Assembly (NCBI RefSeq): GCF_000732535.1
Contig: NZ_APNK01000012.1
Location: forward strand, 1 to 64,000
Direction of reading: 5' to 3'
DNA from: Salinisphaera hydrothermalis C41B8
GTDB lineage: Bacteria; Pseudomonadota; Gammaproteobacteria; Nevskiales; Salinisphaeraceae
Length of the DNA: 64,000 nucleotides
Shown here: positions 29,917 to 38,980 of the stretch, piece by piece
Layout: every line of letters begins with the position of its first letter
Position numbering within the stretch: the stretch's first letter is position 1
Notes under the pieces: generated by a model
What the model was told of the DNA's origin: nothing
Seen by the model: only the letters and a program-made list of their open reading frames with translations
Databases searched by the model: none
Position numbers and translations under genes: made by a program

Positions 29917-30864
29917 CTACCGGCCGGGCAGATTACCGGGCGCATAGGCCGGGCACGCCTGCATCCGCGTTCGAACGCTCGCATGGATCGACGCATTCGG
30001 CGGCACGCGACGCCGATGCCGGCCAAGCCATCGCCAGCAGCCGACATAGGAATCATGCCGACGGCCGAGCGCGTCGCCCGGCCGGTCTGGATCCGCGTGG
30101 GGTGCAAGATGCAGACCACAGCGCCGGGCCTGGCCCAGCATCCAGTAGAGCGTGATGTCGGCCAGCCCGCGATCGCGATAGCCGCCGCCGATGTCGCTGT
30201 GCACCCCCGCGAACCAGACCTGATGTATCGACTGGTCGGCCTCGGGTTCGGCCCATAACGTCGGTTCAAACGCTGCGCGTTGTTCGTCGATCGCCAGGGC
30301 CTGTGCCGCATGCGCGACCCCCGGACTCAGGCAGCGATCATCGAATCGATGCCAGCGCAGCAAAACGCCGAGCGCGGCTACGGTATCCCAGACGCCGACG
30401 AAATGCGGCCGGCATACGCGCGCGTTGTCATATCGCGACAATGCATCCGCGCCGTCGACCAGATAGGTCTCGACAATACGCTCGAGCTGTCGCGAATCGC
30501 CGGGCTCCGGCAGGCCGCCGGCATCCAGCAGCCGCGCCAGCGAGCGCGCGGTGAAGGCACCACGACTGAAGCCGAAGATGAAGACGCGATCGCCGGGCTC
30601 GTGCGTCTCGACCACGTAGCGATAGGCTCGCGTCAGGTTCTGCGCCAGGCCGTAGCCGAATGCAGCCCCGAGCAGCTTGCCGAGAAACGTACCGATATTC
30701 ACGGAAAACAGGTTGGCGCCGAACGTCCCCACACCGGGCTCGTAGAAGGTGCGCTGCCGATCGCTGTCCCGCTCGCTCAGACGCAGCAGGTGCACCACAT
30801 TGGTGGTAACCGAGCCGAACTGGTCGTTGGTGCCGTCGCAGAAAATCGCGATGTTCTTACTCAC
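29917..30864 (-). CDS. DUF2235 (Tle1-type) alpha/beta hydrolase
   Basis: About 315 residues. The fold is that of the DUF2235 hydrolases, which include type VI secretion phospholipase effectors (Tle1) but also many stand-alone proteins. Visible motifs are KNIAIFCDGTNDQFG at the start, the nucleophile elbow IFGFSRGAFTARSLA, FVGVWDTVAALG, WFAGVHSDIGGGY (catalytic Asp/His area) and LADITLYWML. The best start is GTG at 30864; an ATG at 30897 is also possible. No VgrG, PAAR or immunity gene is next to it, so a secreted toxin role is not supported here. It is divergent from the 3D-domain gene. Confidence 0.8.
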   Translation of the reverse strand: MSKNIAIFCDGTNDQFGSVTTNVVHLLRLSERDSDRQRTFYEPGVGTFGANLFSVNIGTFLGKLLGAAFGYGLAQNLTRAYRYVVETHEPGDRVFIFGFSRGAFTARSLARLLDAGGLPEPGDSRQLERIVETYLVDGADALSRYDNARVCRPHFVGVWDTVAALGVLLRWHRFDDRCLSPGVAHAAQALAIDEQRAAFEPTLWAEPEADQSIHQVWFAGVHSDIGGGYRDRGLADITLYWMLGQARRCGLHLAPHADPDRPGDALGRRHDSYVGCWRWLGRHRRRVPPNASIHASVRTRMQACPAYAPGNLPGR

Positions 30865-31027
30865 GACAACCCCGAACCGGAAGACGGCTCTCAGCATGGC
30901 CGCGTACGCCGTCCCCGCCCATTCGCAATGACAGCCAGACAGGAAAGGGAATACCCGGAGCCAACTCGCCGGCGTCGGCCCGCGCCGGTGTATTCTCAAA
31001 ATCCGGCTCACGGCGGACATAACCGCA

Positions 31028-31468
31028 ATGCCTCGATCTTCACGCACGCTCTACCGCCCGACCGCGTCGCCACCACCCTCGCGCCGTTCCTCTTGGCTGG
31101 GCGTGGCAGCGGTCCTCCTCGGAGCGTTCACTGCCTCGCCGGCCCTGGCCGGCGATCATTCGACCGTGGTCACGGTCACGGCCTATAACGACGTGCCAAG
31201 CGAAACCGACGACCATCCGCATACGGGCGCCTGGGACAATCACCTCGGCCCGCATACCGTGGCCGTCTCACCCGATCTGGTGGCCCGCGGTCTCCACGAC
31301 GGTACCCAGATCGCCATCGCGGGCTATCATCACGATTTCGTGGTCCGCGACAAAACCGCCGACGACGTGCACAACACGGTCGATATCTACATGGGCCGTG
31401 ATGTCGACAAGGCCCGGGAATTCGGCGAGAAGCGATTGCGGATCTGGTGGTATACGCCCGACAAGTGA
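31028..31468 (+). CDS. Exported 3D-domain (RlpA-like barrel) protein
   Basis: 146-residue protein with a basic N-terminus and signal peptide (LGVAAVLLGAFTASPALAG), then a small double-psi barrel of the 3D type: VTVTAYNDVPSE, TVAVSPDLVARGL, VVRDKTADDVHNTVDIYMG and FGEKRLRIWWY. The two Asp residues near the end of the domain (RDKTADD, VDIYMGRD) correspond to the Asp cluster that gives the domain its name. Related domains occur in MltA-type lytic transglycosylases and Rpf-like proteins, so a peptidoglycan-related role is likely but unproven. The periplasmic location is inferred from the signal. Confidence 0.75.
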   Translation: MPRSSRTLYRPTASPPPSRRSSWLGVAAVLLGAFTASPALAGDHSTVVTVTAYNDVPSETDDHPHTGAWDNHLGPHTVAVSPDLVARGLHDGTQIAIAGYHHDFVVRDKTADDVHNTVDIYMGRDVDKAREFGEKRLRIWWYTPDK

Positions 31469-31486
31469 CACCGCCTCGCGGGCCGT

Positions 31487-32104
31487 TCAGCGAATCAGCG
31501 CGAGTCGCAGCCCCAACATCGTCAGCAGCGTGCCCATGACCGTATCGATGCCGCGCCGCGCCCGGGCATAGACCCGTTGCACCCGGCCGAGCGAAAACGC
31601 CAGCGCCACCACGACAAACCAGCCCAGAGCGGTGCCGGCCGCCAGCGCGATCGTGGCACCGTAGACCCAGTCCGGCGCATGCGCAGGCAGGATCGTCGCA
31701 AACAGGCTGCTGAAGAACACCGCCGATTTCGGATTGGTGATGCCGATCAGGAAACCGCGCTTGAACGAGCCCGGCCTGGGCGCGGCGCGCATCGGTGCCA
31801 CCGTGGAGGGACGGCGTCGCCAGGTCGTCACCAGCATGCGAATGCCGAGATAAATGAGAAACGCGGCGCCCGCCAGTCGTACCAGTTCATAGAGCACGGC
31901 AATACGAGACAGGACGAAGGCCAGGCCGGCCACGCTCAGCGCGGCCCAGAGCGTGATCGCGGTGGCGATCCCGCAGGCAATCCGCAGCCCCGAACCTCGA
32001 TCGGTGAGCGCATGTGACGTTACGGCGACGAAATCCGGCCCCGGGCTGATACACCCGAGTAGCAGCACGGTAGCCAGTGTTGCGAGTTCCGGAGCGAAGG
32101 TCAT
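31487..32104 (-). CDS. LysE/RhtB-family amino acid exporter
   Basis: 205-residue inner-membrane protein with about six spans. The family signature is GCISPGPDFVAVTSHAL near residue 17 and GFLIGITNPKSAVFFSSLF in the middle. Members export amino acids or homoserine lactones; the substrate cannot be told from the sequence. It converges with the 3D-domain gene, 18 bp away. Confidence 0.88.
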   Translation of the reverse strand: MTFAPELATLATVLLLGCISPGPDFVAVTSHALTDRGSGLRIACGIATAITLWAALSVAGLAFVLSRIAVLYELVRLAGAAFLIYLGIRMLVTTWRRRPSTVAPMRAAPRPGSFKRGFLIGITNPKSAVFFSSLFATILPAHAPDWVYGATIALAAGTALGWFVVVALAFSLGRVQRVYARARRGIDTVMGTLLTMLGLRLALIR

Positions 32105-32180
32105 GAGCGGCCTGGCCCGTTGTTTGCTCGAACGTTAGCCGGGCCGCCCATGGCAGGTAAGGCCCGGCTCGCAAGACGGG

Positions 32181-33245
32181 TCAACCTCGCTTGGATTCGG
32201 CCAACTGCTCGCGGCGATAACCGCCCTGGCGCTCCAGCATCCAGCCCGGATATTCGGCCGGCAGTGCGCTGACTTCATTCAGACGCGCGAGTTCGTCGTC
32301 GGACAGCTGGACTTCGGTAGCCGCGATGTTATCGGCGAGCTGATCGGGCCGCTTGGCGCCGATGATCACGCTGCTCACCACCGGCTGGTGCAACAGCCAG
32401 GCCAGCGCAATACGGGCCACCGAGACGCCCTTGGTGTCGGCGATCTGGCGCATCACGTCGATGCAGTCGAAGCCGCGCTCGCGATCGACCGGCGGGAAAT
32501 CGAAGGTCGTACGCCGGCTGCCGGCCTCGCCCTCGGTTTCGCGATCGTACTTGCCGCTGAGCAGGCCGCCGGCGAGCGGGCTCCAGACCATCAGCCCCAG
32601 GTTTTCGCTTTCCAGCATCGGCGCGAGTTCGCGCTCCAGATCGCGCCCGGCCAGGGTGTAATACGCCTGCAGGGATTCGAAGCGGTTCCAGCCATGGCGT
32701 TCGGCAATGCCGAGCGCCTTGACGATCTGCCAGGCGGCCCAGTTGGAGACGCCCACATAGCGCACATGCCCCTGCTCGACCAGGTTATGCAACGCACGCA
32801 CGGTCTCCTCGATCGGCGTGGCCGGATCGAAGCCGTGGATCTGGTAGAGATCGAGATGATCGAGCTGCAGCCGCTTCAGGCTGGCCTTCACGCCTTCCAT
32901 GATGTGATAGCGCGACGCACCGCGCGTATTCACGCCGGTCGCGGCCGGGCCACTGCTCTGGGTCGGCCCGAACACCTTGGTGGCCACCACGACCTCGTCG
33001 CGCGCCACGCCCAGATTCTTCAACGCCTGTCCGGTGATGATCTCCGACTGACCTTCGGAATACACATCGGCGGTATCGATGAAGTTGATGCCGGCATCCA
33101 ATGCCTGGCCAACCAGCTTTTCGGCATCGGCCTGCTGCAGATCGCCGATCTGGCTCCAGACCTCGCCCTGGCCGCCGAAGGTCATGGTGCCGAGGCACAG
33201 CTCCGAGACGAACAGGCCGGTGTTGCCCAATTTGTTGTAACGCAT
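32181..33245 (-). CDS. Aldo/keto reductase
   Basis: 354-residue NADPH-dependent oxidoreductase with the catalytic tetrad in FIDTADVYSEGQSE (Asp, Tyr), VVVATKVFGP (Lys) and DLYQIHGFDP (His). The cofactor-binding C-terminal region (SSVIIGAKRPDQLADNIAA) is intact. It resembles the large aldo/keto reductases that include YajO and chloride-dependent family members. The ATG at 33245 (MRYNKLGNTGLFV) is the usual family start. Substrate unknown. Confidence 0.9.
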   Translation of the reverse strand: MRYNKLGNTGLFVSELCLGTMTFGGQGEVWSQIGDLQQADAEKLVGQALDAGINFIDTADVYSEGQSEIITGQALKNLGVARDEVVVATKVFGPTQSSGPAATGVNTRGASRYHIMEGVKASLKRLQLDHLDLYQIHGFDPATPIEETVRALHNLVEQGHVRYVGVSNWAAWQIVKALGIAERHGWNRFESLQAYYTLAGRDLERELAPMLESENLGLMVWSPLAGGLLSGKYDRETEGEAGSRRTTFDFPPVDRERGFDCIDVMRQIADTKGVSVARIALAWLLHQPVVSSVIIGAKRPDQLADNIAATEVQLSDDELARLNEVSALPAEYPGWMLERQGGYRREQLAESKRG

Positions 33246-33374
33246 CGCAAACCTCGATTCGGGAAATGACACAGCGATCGTTTCAGTATGCAGCTAACAC
33301 GCGTTCGATGGCCGCTCGATTCGATCGCATCCATGCCCGATCGTCCAAGATTGCGATGACGAGCCGCGAACGTC

Positions 33375-34550
33375 TCAAGTGATGGCGCGCTGCTCCGGAT
33401 CGTGCGCGACCCGGCCCCGGCAGACTGTCAGCCGAACCCGAAGCTCGGCATCCAGCACCAGCAGATCGGCGTCGAACCCTTTGGCCAGCGCGCCCTTGCG
33501 ATCGGCCACGCCGAGATCGGCCGCGGCGTTGGTGCTCGTCATCGCGATGGCATCGGCCAGTTCACAGCCGGTGAAATCCAGCAGGTTGCGGAAGGCGTCG
33601 TCGAAGGTCAGCACGCTGCCGGCCAGGGTGCCGTCGGCCAGCCGCGCCTCGCCGTTTTTCACCGTGACCGGCTGGCCGCCCAGTTCGTAGTCGCCGTCGC
33701 CCAGGCCCTTGGCCCGCATGGCATCGGTGATCGCCATCAGACGATCGCGGCCGGCCGCGGCATACGCCAGCTTCACCATCGCCGGCGTCACATGCAGGCC
33801 GTCGGCGATGATTTCACTGCGCGCGGCCGGATTCGTCAGCAGCGCGCAGGCCGCGCCCGGCTCGCGATGGTGCAGGCCGTTCATGGCATTGAACAGATGC
33901 GTACCGCGATTCGCGCCGGCCGCGATCACCGCTTCGGCCTGGGCGGCGCTGCAGCTGGAATGCCCGATCGAGGCCCGGACGCCGTGTCGGACCAGATGCG
34001 CGACCAGCGCGTCGCCGCCCGGCTGCTCCGGCGCCAGCGTCACCACACGAATGCCGCCAGCGGCGGCCGCCTGCCAGCGATCGAACCGGTCGATATCCGG
34101 CGCGATCATGTGCTCGGCCGGCTGGGCGCCCGCCTTGTCGCGATCCACAAACGGGCCTTCCAGATGCACGCCGAGCATTTCGGCCGCCCCGGGCGCGGAT
34201 TCGAAATCCGCCGTTACCCGCAGCGCGGCTTCGATCGCAGCCGCCGGTCCGGTCATCGTGGTGGCCAGAAACGACGTCGTTCCCTCGGCCGGCAGATAAC
34301 GCGCGATACGGGCGAGCCCGTCGGCATCGGCGTCCATCACGTCGGCGCCGCGCGCACCGTGGATGTGGGCATCGATGAAACCGGGGACCACATGCCAATC
34401 GGCCGGCAAATCGATCGCCGGCGCATCCGCATCGGGAACGTCGATGCGCGTGCCGGCGATGGTGATCGCCCGCGCATCCGCTGCGCCGCCATGAACCCGC
34501 GCGCCGCGCAGCTGCCAGCGGCGCGGCGTGTCGTTGGTCGACGTATGCAT
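33375..34550 (-). CDS. nagA: N-acetylglucosamine-6-phosphate deacetylase
   Basis: 391-residue amidohydrolase that removes acetate from GlcNAc-6-phosphate. It shows FIDAHIHGARGADVMD near residue 55, HLEGPFVDRDKAGAQP with the metal-binding Glu, SIGHSSCS, THLFNAMNGLHHREPG and MAITDAMRAKG with the catalytic Asp. The ATG at 34550 shares a base with the stop of the upstream SIS gene (TGATG), which indicates translational coupling. It is the last gene of the five-gene amino-sugar operon. Confidence 0.95.
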   Translation of the reverse strand: MHTSTNDTPRRWQLRGARVHGGAADARAITIAGTRIDVPDADAPAIDLPADWHVVPGFIDAHIHGARGADVMDADADGLARIARYLPAEGTTSFLATTMTGPAAAIEAALRVTADFESAPGAAEMLGVHLEGPFVDRDKAGAQPAEHMIAPDIDRFDRWQAAAAGGIRVVTLAPEQPGGDALVAHLVRHGVRASIGHSSCSAAQAEAVIAAGANRGTHLFNAMNGLHHREPGAACALLTNPAARSEIIADGLHVTPAMVKLAYAAAGRDRLMAITDAMRAKGLGDGDYELGGQPVTVKNGEARLADGTLAGSVLTFDDAFRNLLDFTGCELADAIAMTSTNAAADLGVADRKGALAKGFDADLLVLDAELRVRLTVCRGRVAHDPEQRAIT

Positions 34551-35599
34551 CAATAAGTACTCGTGACCTTGCGCACGTTGGGCGGCTGATCGGGATCGTA
34601 ACCAAGCGCCACCGCGCGTGCTTCCAGCGCGCCGTAGCAATCGAAGGCCATCGCGATGGCATCGGTGAACACATTGCCGGTCGCCGGCCGGCTGATCACC
34701 GACAGATGCGCGGCTGGCTCGACGTCGTCGAGATCCGGGCCGAGCAGCGTTACGTTGGCCTCAAGCTCCGCCAGCCGATGCGCCGTGTCGATCAGGCCGG
34801 GGCGCGTGGCGTCGTCCAGACAAATCATGAGCACCGGCGTGCCCGGCCCGACCAGCGTGAGCGGGCCATGGATGAACTCGGCCGCCGAAAAGGACTCGGC
34901 CGGCGTGACGCAGACTTCCTTGAACTTGAGGGCGACCTCGCGCGCGATGCCGAGGCTGACTCCGCGGCCGAGCACGAAGCCCGGCTTATCGAAGGCCGCG
35001 AGCGCGGACGCCTCCAGCGGGGGCTGGTGGTCGCGCCGATCGGCCAGCGTGGCCGGCAAGCGCTCGAGCGCGGCTTCCAGTTCCTGGTCATTGGCCACGG
35101 TCGCGACCAGCCGGGCCGCGGCCGCCAGCGTGCCGAGATAAGTTTTGGTCGCGGCCACGGCTTTTTCCGGCCCCATGGCCAGATCGATGGTATGCGCCGC
35201 GGTCGCCGCCAGTTGCGATGCCGGGTCATTGGTCAGGCCGAGCGTGAGGGCACCGGTCGCGTTGGCGGCTTCCACCACCGCATTGATATCCGAGCCAGCG
35301 CCGGACTGTGAGATCGCCATCACCACCGCGCCGGCCAGCCGCGGTTTCTGGCCATAGACGGTGAACAGGCTGGGCGTGATCTCGCCGACCACGCGCCCGG
35401 CACCCAGCCCGGCGGCGGCGGCGAAGAACGCCCCGGCATGCGATGAACTGCCGCGGGCCGTTACCCACCAGGGCGCGTCCGGGCGGGCGGTCAGGTCGGC
35501 GGCGATGGCGGCAATGGCATCGCGGTTGGCCGTCCATTGGTCGGCCAAGCGCTCGGGGGTTTCGAGCATTTCCTGCCGCATGAGAGTGGTCGAGCTCAT
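34550..35599 (-). CDS. SIS-domain glucosamine-6-phosphate deaminase (NagB-II/AgaS type)
   Basis: 349-residue protein with two SIS (sugar isomerase) domains and no glutaminase domain. Within a nag operon this class (NagB-II) replaces the classical NagB deaminase, giving fructose-6-phosphate and ammonia. Landmarks are WWVTARGSSSHAGAFFAA, AISQSGAGSDINAVVEA, LGRGVSLGIAREVALKFKEV, AESFSAAEFIHGP and the C-terminal NVRKVTSTY. The start at 35599 overlaps the kinase stop. AgaS-type isomerase activity is the alternative, but the neighbours favour GlcN-6-P. Confidence 0.88.
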   Translation of the reverse strand: MSSTTLMRQEMLETPERLADQWTANRDAIAAIAADLTARPDAPWWVTARGSSSHAGAFFAAAAGLGAGRVVGEITPSLFTVYGQKPRLAGAVVMAISQSGAGSDINAVVEAANATGALTLGLTNDPASQLAATAAHTIDLAMGPEKAVAATKTYLGTLAAAARLVATVANDQELEAALERLPATLADRRDHQPPLEASALAAFDKPGFVLGRGVSLGIAREVALKFKEVCVTPAESFSAAEFIHGPLTLVGPGTPVLMICLDDATRPGLIDTAHRLAELEANVTLLGPDLDDVEPAAHLSVISRPATGNVFTDAIAMAFDCYGALEARAVALGYDPDQPPNVRKVTSTY

Positions 35600-36489
35600 G
35601 AACCGGTCTCCGGTGAAGTCATAAAAGATTGGCGCGCCATCAACGCCGCGCCGTGAGCGCCGTCGTGGACCGCCGGTATGGATCGGGCCTGTAGGTCGGC
35701 ATCGAGGCGCGGCGCAATGGTCTCGGCGAGGCCGCCGGTCAACGCCAGCGCCAGATCGGCGTGATCGCCGATGAGCGCACGAGCGACGGCCGAGACATGC
35801 TGCCCCGCGGTATCCAGCAACGCATTCGCGCTGGCCTCGCCGTGGCCAGCCAGTTCGACCACCGCGCGGGCATAGCCGGCAAAATCTCCGGCGTGCGCGC
35901 TACAGGCCCAACCGGCGAGCGCGCCGGGATCATTATTGAAATCGGCCAGCAGACGCTCGGCCAGCGCGTCCCGCATGCGGCGCCCGTCGGCGGCCGCCAG
36001 CGCGTGGCCGACCGCCTCCATGCCGAGCCAGGCGCCGGAACCGCGATCGTCGTGGGGGAAGCCCCAGCCGCCGGCGCGCGCGGTTGTCTCGCCGTCGCGA
36101 CAGAAGCCGACCACGCCCGTGCCGACCGATACGATCGCACCATTGCCGCCGTCGTGGGCCCCGGCACAGGCGATATGCGCATCCGAGACCACCTTGAGCG
36201 CGCCGCAGGCCGGCGCCGCTGCCAGGAAGGCGCGATAGGCCGGCGCGATCTCGGTGCCGGCGATGCCGACCACCACGCTGGCGTCGGCCAGATCGAGCCC
36301 GGCCAGCGTCTCGATGGCGCGGATCGTTTCAAGGATCGTCGCCCAGCTGGTATCGGCCCGGCCATTGAGCGTAGCGGCCGCGCCGTTGGCCGTGCCCAGC
36401 AGCTGTCCGGCGGCGTCGAGCGCGACGACGCGCGTCTTGCTCGCGCCGCCGTCGACGCCGATGAACACGCGCGGCTCGCGATCAGCCAT
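35596..36489 (-). CDS. N-acetylglucosamine kinase, BadF/BadG family
   Basis: 297-residue ASKHA-fold kinase. The phosphate-1 loop is FIGVDGGASKTRVVALD, followed by VSVGTGVVGF (phosphate-2) and an adenosine segment LALTGGLAETIAPRL. The Gly-rich WGFPHDDRGSGAWLG matches the NagK-type BadF family. It phosphorylates free GlcNAc brought in by the neighbouring permease, so this pathway does not use a phosphotransferase system. It overlaps both neighbours (8 bp and 4 bp), so the operon is tightly coupled. Glucosamine is an alternative substrate. Confidence 0.87.
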   Translation of the reverse strand: MADREPRVFIGVDGGASKTRVVALDAAGQLLGTANGAAATLNGRADTSWATILETIRAIETLAGLDLADASVVVGIAGTEIAPAYRAFLAAAPACGALKVVSDAHIACAGAHDGGNGAIVSVGTGVVGFCRDGETTARAGGWGFPHDDRGSGAWLGMEAVGHALAAADGRRMRDALAERLLADFNNDPGALAGWACSAHAGDFAGYARAVVELAGHGEASANALLDTAGQHVSAVARALIGDHADLALALTGGLAETIAPRLDADLQARSIPAVHDGAHGAALMARQSFMTSPETGS

Positions 36490-37864
36490 GCGCTTCTCCC
36501 AGAAAATGCGTCTCGATCTCTTCCAGTTTGCGGCCCTTGGTCTCCGGCAAGGGGAAGATCGCGACCAGCATGTAGATGAACACCGCGACCGCCAGCAAGC
36601 CGAACGCCCCCGCATAACCGGCCACCGACACGATATCCATGAACACGGCCGCCAGAATCGCCGACATCAGCGAGTTGGCGAACAGCGCCACGGCCATGCC
36701 CTTGGCCCGGATCGCCAGTGGCAGCACTTCCGAAATCGCCAGCCAGACCACGATACCCGGCCCGATGGCAAAGAAAATGACGAAGCCGATCAGCCCGGCC
36801 AGCGTGGCATAGCCCTGGAACAGCGACGGCACGGTGAACAGATGAATCAGCGCCATGAACGCGAGCGCCACGGTCGCCCCGGCGGTACCCAACACCAGCA
36901 GCGGCCGCCGGCCGACGCGATCGATAAGCACCAGGCCGATGATGGTGACCACGAAGTTGGTCAGGCCCACCGTCACACTTCCGAGCACCGCCGTCGCGCC
37001 GCCGGACAGGCCGGACTGGTCGAGGATGACGGTATTGAACTGCAGCAAGGTGTTGATGCCGGTGAGCTGGTTGAGCAGGCCGATACCCAGGGCCAGAAAG
37101 AAGGCACGCCGATAGCCGGGTGCGAGCAAAAGCGACCAGCGGGCCGACACGCCGTCATCGTCGGTCTGAGCGGCCAGCTCGTTGAAGGTGGATTCGGTTT
37201 CCTCCGCGCTGTGGGTGCGGGCGAGCGCGGCGCGGGCTTCGTCCGGGCGGCCTTTCTTGATCAGCCAGCGCGGCGATTTCGGCAGTACGAGCCCGAGCAG
37301 CACGAAGGCCACAGCCGGCACCAGCGCGGTGATGAACATCGCCCGCCAGTCGCCAGTGCCGTTGAAGAAATAGCCGACCAGATAGCCCGCCAGAATGCCG
37401 AAAGTCAGGAACAGCTGGAAAAGCGTCACGCTGCGCCCGCGGATCGCCGGCGGCATGACCTCGACCAGATACAGCGGCACCACGATGGTGACCAGCCCGA
37501 CGCCGATGCCCTGAATCAAGCGGCCACCGAGCGCGCCGACGTAACCGGCCGCCATGGCGGTCACGATCACGCCAATGGCGAATACGACGCCGGAAATCAA
37601 CAGCGTCGCCTTGCGCCCGATGGCATCGGCGATCGGCCCACCGATGAGCGTGGCCAGCGACCCGCCGCCCAGCACCGCCGCCACGATCAGCGACATTTCC
37701 GAACCCGAGAGCGACAACGCGCTCTTCATGAACACGAGCGCTCCGGCGATGATGCCGATGTCGTAGCCGTAAAGCATGCCGCCGAGCGCGGCGATGGCAA
37801 TCGCCAGCCAGGCCATGGCCGGCAGGCGAGCCGGCGAAAACGAGTCTTGTGTTGTTCCTGTCAT
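36482..37864 (-). CDS. Sugar porter (MFS) for amino sugar uptake
   Basis: 460-residue major-facilitator transporter of the sugar porter family, with 12 predicted spans. The family signatures are GYDIGIIAGAL in span 1, GGPIADAIGRKATLL, PKSPRWLIKKGRPDEA after span 6, QLTGINTLLQFNTVI in span 7 and the C-terminal FPLPETKGRKLEEIE. Known GlcNAc permeases (NagP, NagX-linked) belong to other families, so a sugar porter here is notable. The ATG at 37864 has GGAGGAGAGA upstream. A 141-bp gap with a hairpin (37941-37970) separates it from the regulator gene. Confidence 0.88.
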   Translation of the reverse strand: MTGTTQDSFSPARLPAMAWLAIAIAALGGMLYGYDIGIIAGALVFMKSALSLSGSEMSLIVAAVLGGGSLATLIGGPIADAIGRKATLLISGVVFAIGVIVTAMAAGYVGALGGRLIQGIGVGLVTIVVPLYLVEVMPPAIRGRSVTLFQLFLTFGILAGYLVGYFFNGTGDWRAMFITALVPAVAFVLLGLVLPKSPRWLIKKGRPDEARAALARTHSAEETESTFNELAAQTDDDGVSARWSLLLAPGYRRAFFLALGIGLLNQLTGINTLLQFNTVILDQSGLSGGATAVLGSVTVGLTNFVVTIIGLVLIDRVGRRPLLVLGTAGATVALAFMALIHLFTVPSLFQGYATLAGLIGFVIFFAIGPGIVVWLAISEVLPLAIRAKGMAVALFANSLMSAILAAVFMDIVSVAGYAGAFGLLAVAVFIYMLVAIFPLPETKGRKLEEIETHFLGEAHG

Positions 37865-37940
37865 GTCTCTCCTCCGAGTACGACGCGTCGTCGTTTCAGT
37901 TCGTGTACACAATCCAAAGTGCCGTCATCCGGCACGCCGG

Positions 37941-37970
37941 CTTGGTGGCAGCGCTGCGCCAGCCGCCAAG
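37941..37970. other. Intercistronic hairpin in the nag operon
   Basis: CTTGGTGGC and GCCGCCAAG form a 9-bp stem (one G-T pair) around a 12-nt loop, between the GntR gene and the permease. There is no T run. It could adjust expression of the permease and enzymes relative to the regulator, or stabilise a processed mRNA. Confidence 0.45.
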
Positions 37971-38005
37971 CGCGCCAGTCGATTCAGGCTTGCTGGCCAC
38001 CACGC

Positions 38006-38752
38006 TTAGCGACGCCGATGCAGTTCGACCATGAAGTCGTAGTAGTGCGTGCGGCAGTAACTGACGCTCAGTTCGGCCGGCGAGCCGTCGGCCAGATAGC
38101 CCAATCGGGTGACCTCGAGTAGCGCCTGGCCCGTGGGCACGGAAACCAGAGCCGCGGTTTCGGCATCGGCGTTGACCGCCGAGATGTGCTGCAGCGCCCG
38201 CATGATCGGCCGGCCGAGGTCCTCAAGCGCCTGGTAGAGCGACGACCCGATAGTTTCCGGCGCCGGCAATACCGATACCGGCAGGCAGGTTTCCTCGACC
38301 GCCATGACCACGTCGTCGGCCAGGCGCAGGCGTTTCAACCGCGCGATCTGCATATCGCTACGCAGGCCCAGACGGAATGCCTCTTCGCTGGTCGGCCACT
38401 CGATTTGCCGCGACAACCAGCGCGAGTTCGGCGTGAAGCCACGCTGGGCCAGCAGTTCGGTGAAACTGGCCAGCCGGGTCAGCGGTTCGTTGAAACGAGG
38501 CGCGATGAACGTGCCCGACCCATGCGTACGCCGGATCAGACCTTGCTGCGCCAGCTGCTCCAGCGCCTTGCGGGCCGTGATTCGCGAAATGCTCAGCGTC
38601 TCGGCCAACGCACGCTCGGACGGCAAGGCCTCGCCCGCCTGCCAATGCCCGGTCTCGATGGCACCGCCCAGCTGTTGCGCCAACTGGTGATACAGCGGGG
38701 TCGCAATACCGGTGTCGAGCGAGATACGAGCGAGCCGAGGGTCCATGGGCAT
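38006..38752 (-). CDS. GntR/HutC-family regulator (NagR/DasR-like)
   Basis: 248-residue repressor with an N-terminal winged helix (TPLYHQLAQQLGGAIETG, LPSERALAETLSISRITARK, GLIRRTHGSGTFI) and a UTRA effector domain (RLKRLRLADDVVMAVEETCL, ELSVSYCRTHYYDFMVE). DasR and NagR of this type respond to GlcN-6-P or GlcNAc-6-P and control amino-sugar genes. A symmetrical operator-like sequence lies 44 bp upstream of its ATG. It heads the amino-sugar operon, so autoregulation plus pathway control is the expected scheme. Confidence 0.9.
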   Translation of the reverse strand: MPMDPRLARISLDTGIATPLYHQLAQQLGGAIETGHWQAGEALPSERALAETLSISRITARKALEQLAQQGLIRRTHGSGTFIAPRFNEPLTRLASFTELLAQRGFTPNSRWLSRQIEWPTSEEAFRLGLRSDMQIARLKRLRLADDVVMAVEETCLPVSVLPAPETIGSSLYQALEDLGRPIMRALQHISAVNADAETAALVSVPTGQALLEVTRLGYLADGSPAELSVSYCRTHYYDFMVELHRRR

Positions 38753-38795
38753 GAATACCGCAATGATTTGCGAGCCACTATAGAGCCTCTAGAAT

Positions 38796-38827
38796 ACCAG
38801 TAAAATACCAATTGGTCTTATGCTGGT
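38796..38827. promoter_or_regulatory. Symmetric GntR-type operator
   Basis: A 10-bp palindrome ACCAATTGGT (38807-38816) is flanked at equal 6-base distances by ACCAG (38796-38800) on the left and CTGGT (38823-38827) on the right, making 32 bp with full dyad symmetry of the conserved blocks. TGGT/ACCA half sites are typical of HutC-type GntR regulators such as DasR and NagR. It is in the divergent gap between the regulator gene and astC. Confidence 0.7.
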
Positions 38828-38980
38828 TCTATCCGACATCAGAACAGGGGCTGGCTCGGCGGACGCGAGCCGCGCTAAGTTGCCGGAACGGCCGGAGATT
38901 GGACAGGTAGCGTGACCCGACGCACGCAAAGCGCGACAATACGGCGCTTACGAACTGGCCCGAACACCGGACATCAAGCC

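Noticed and set aside
36254-38122. 622-codon plus-strand open frame
   Set aside because: Antisense to the kinase and sugar porter; no recognisable domain and extreme composition.
38852-38868. Sigma-54-like TGGCTCGGCGGACGCGA before astC
   Set aside because: Spacing fits, but the -12 element reads ACGC instead of TTGC; too weak to annotate despite sigma-54 control of ast in E. coli.
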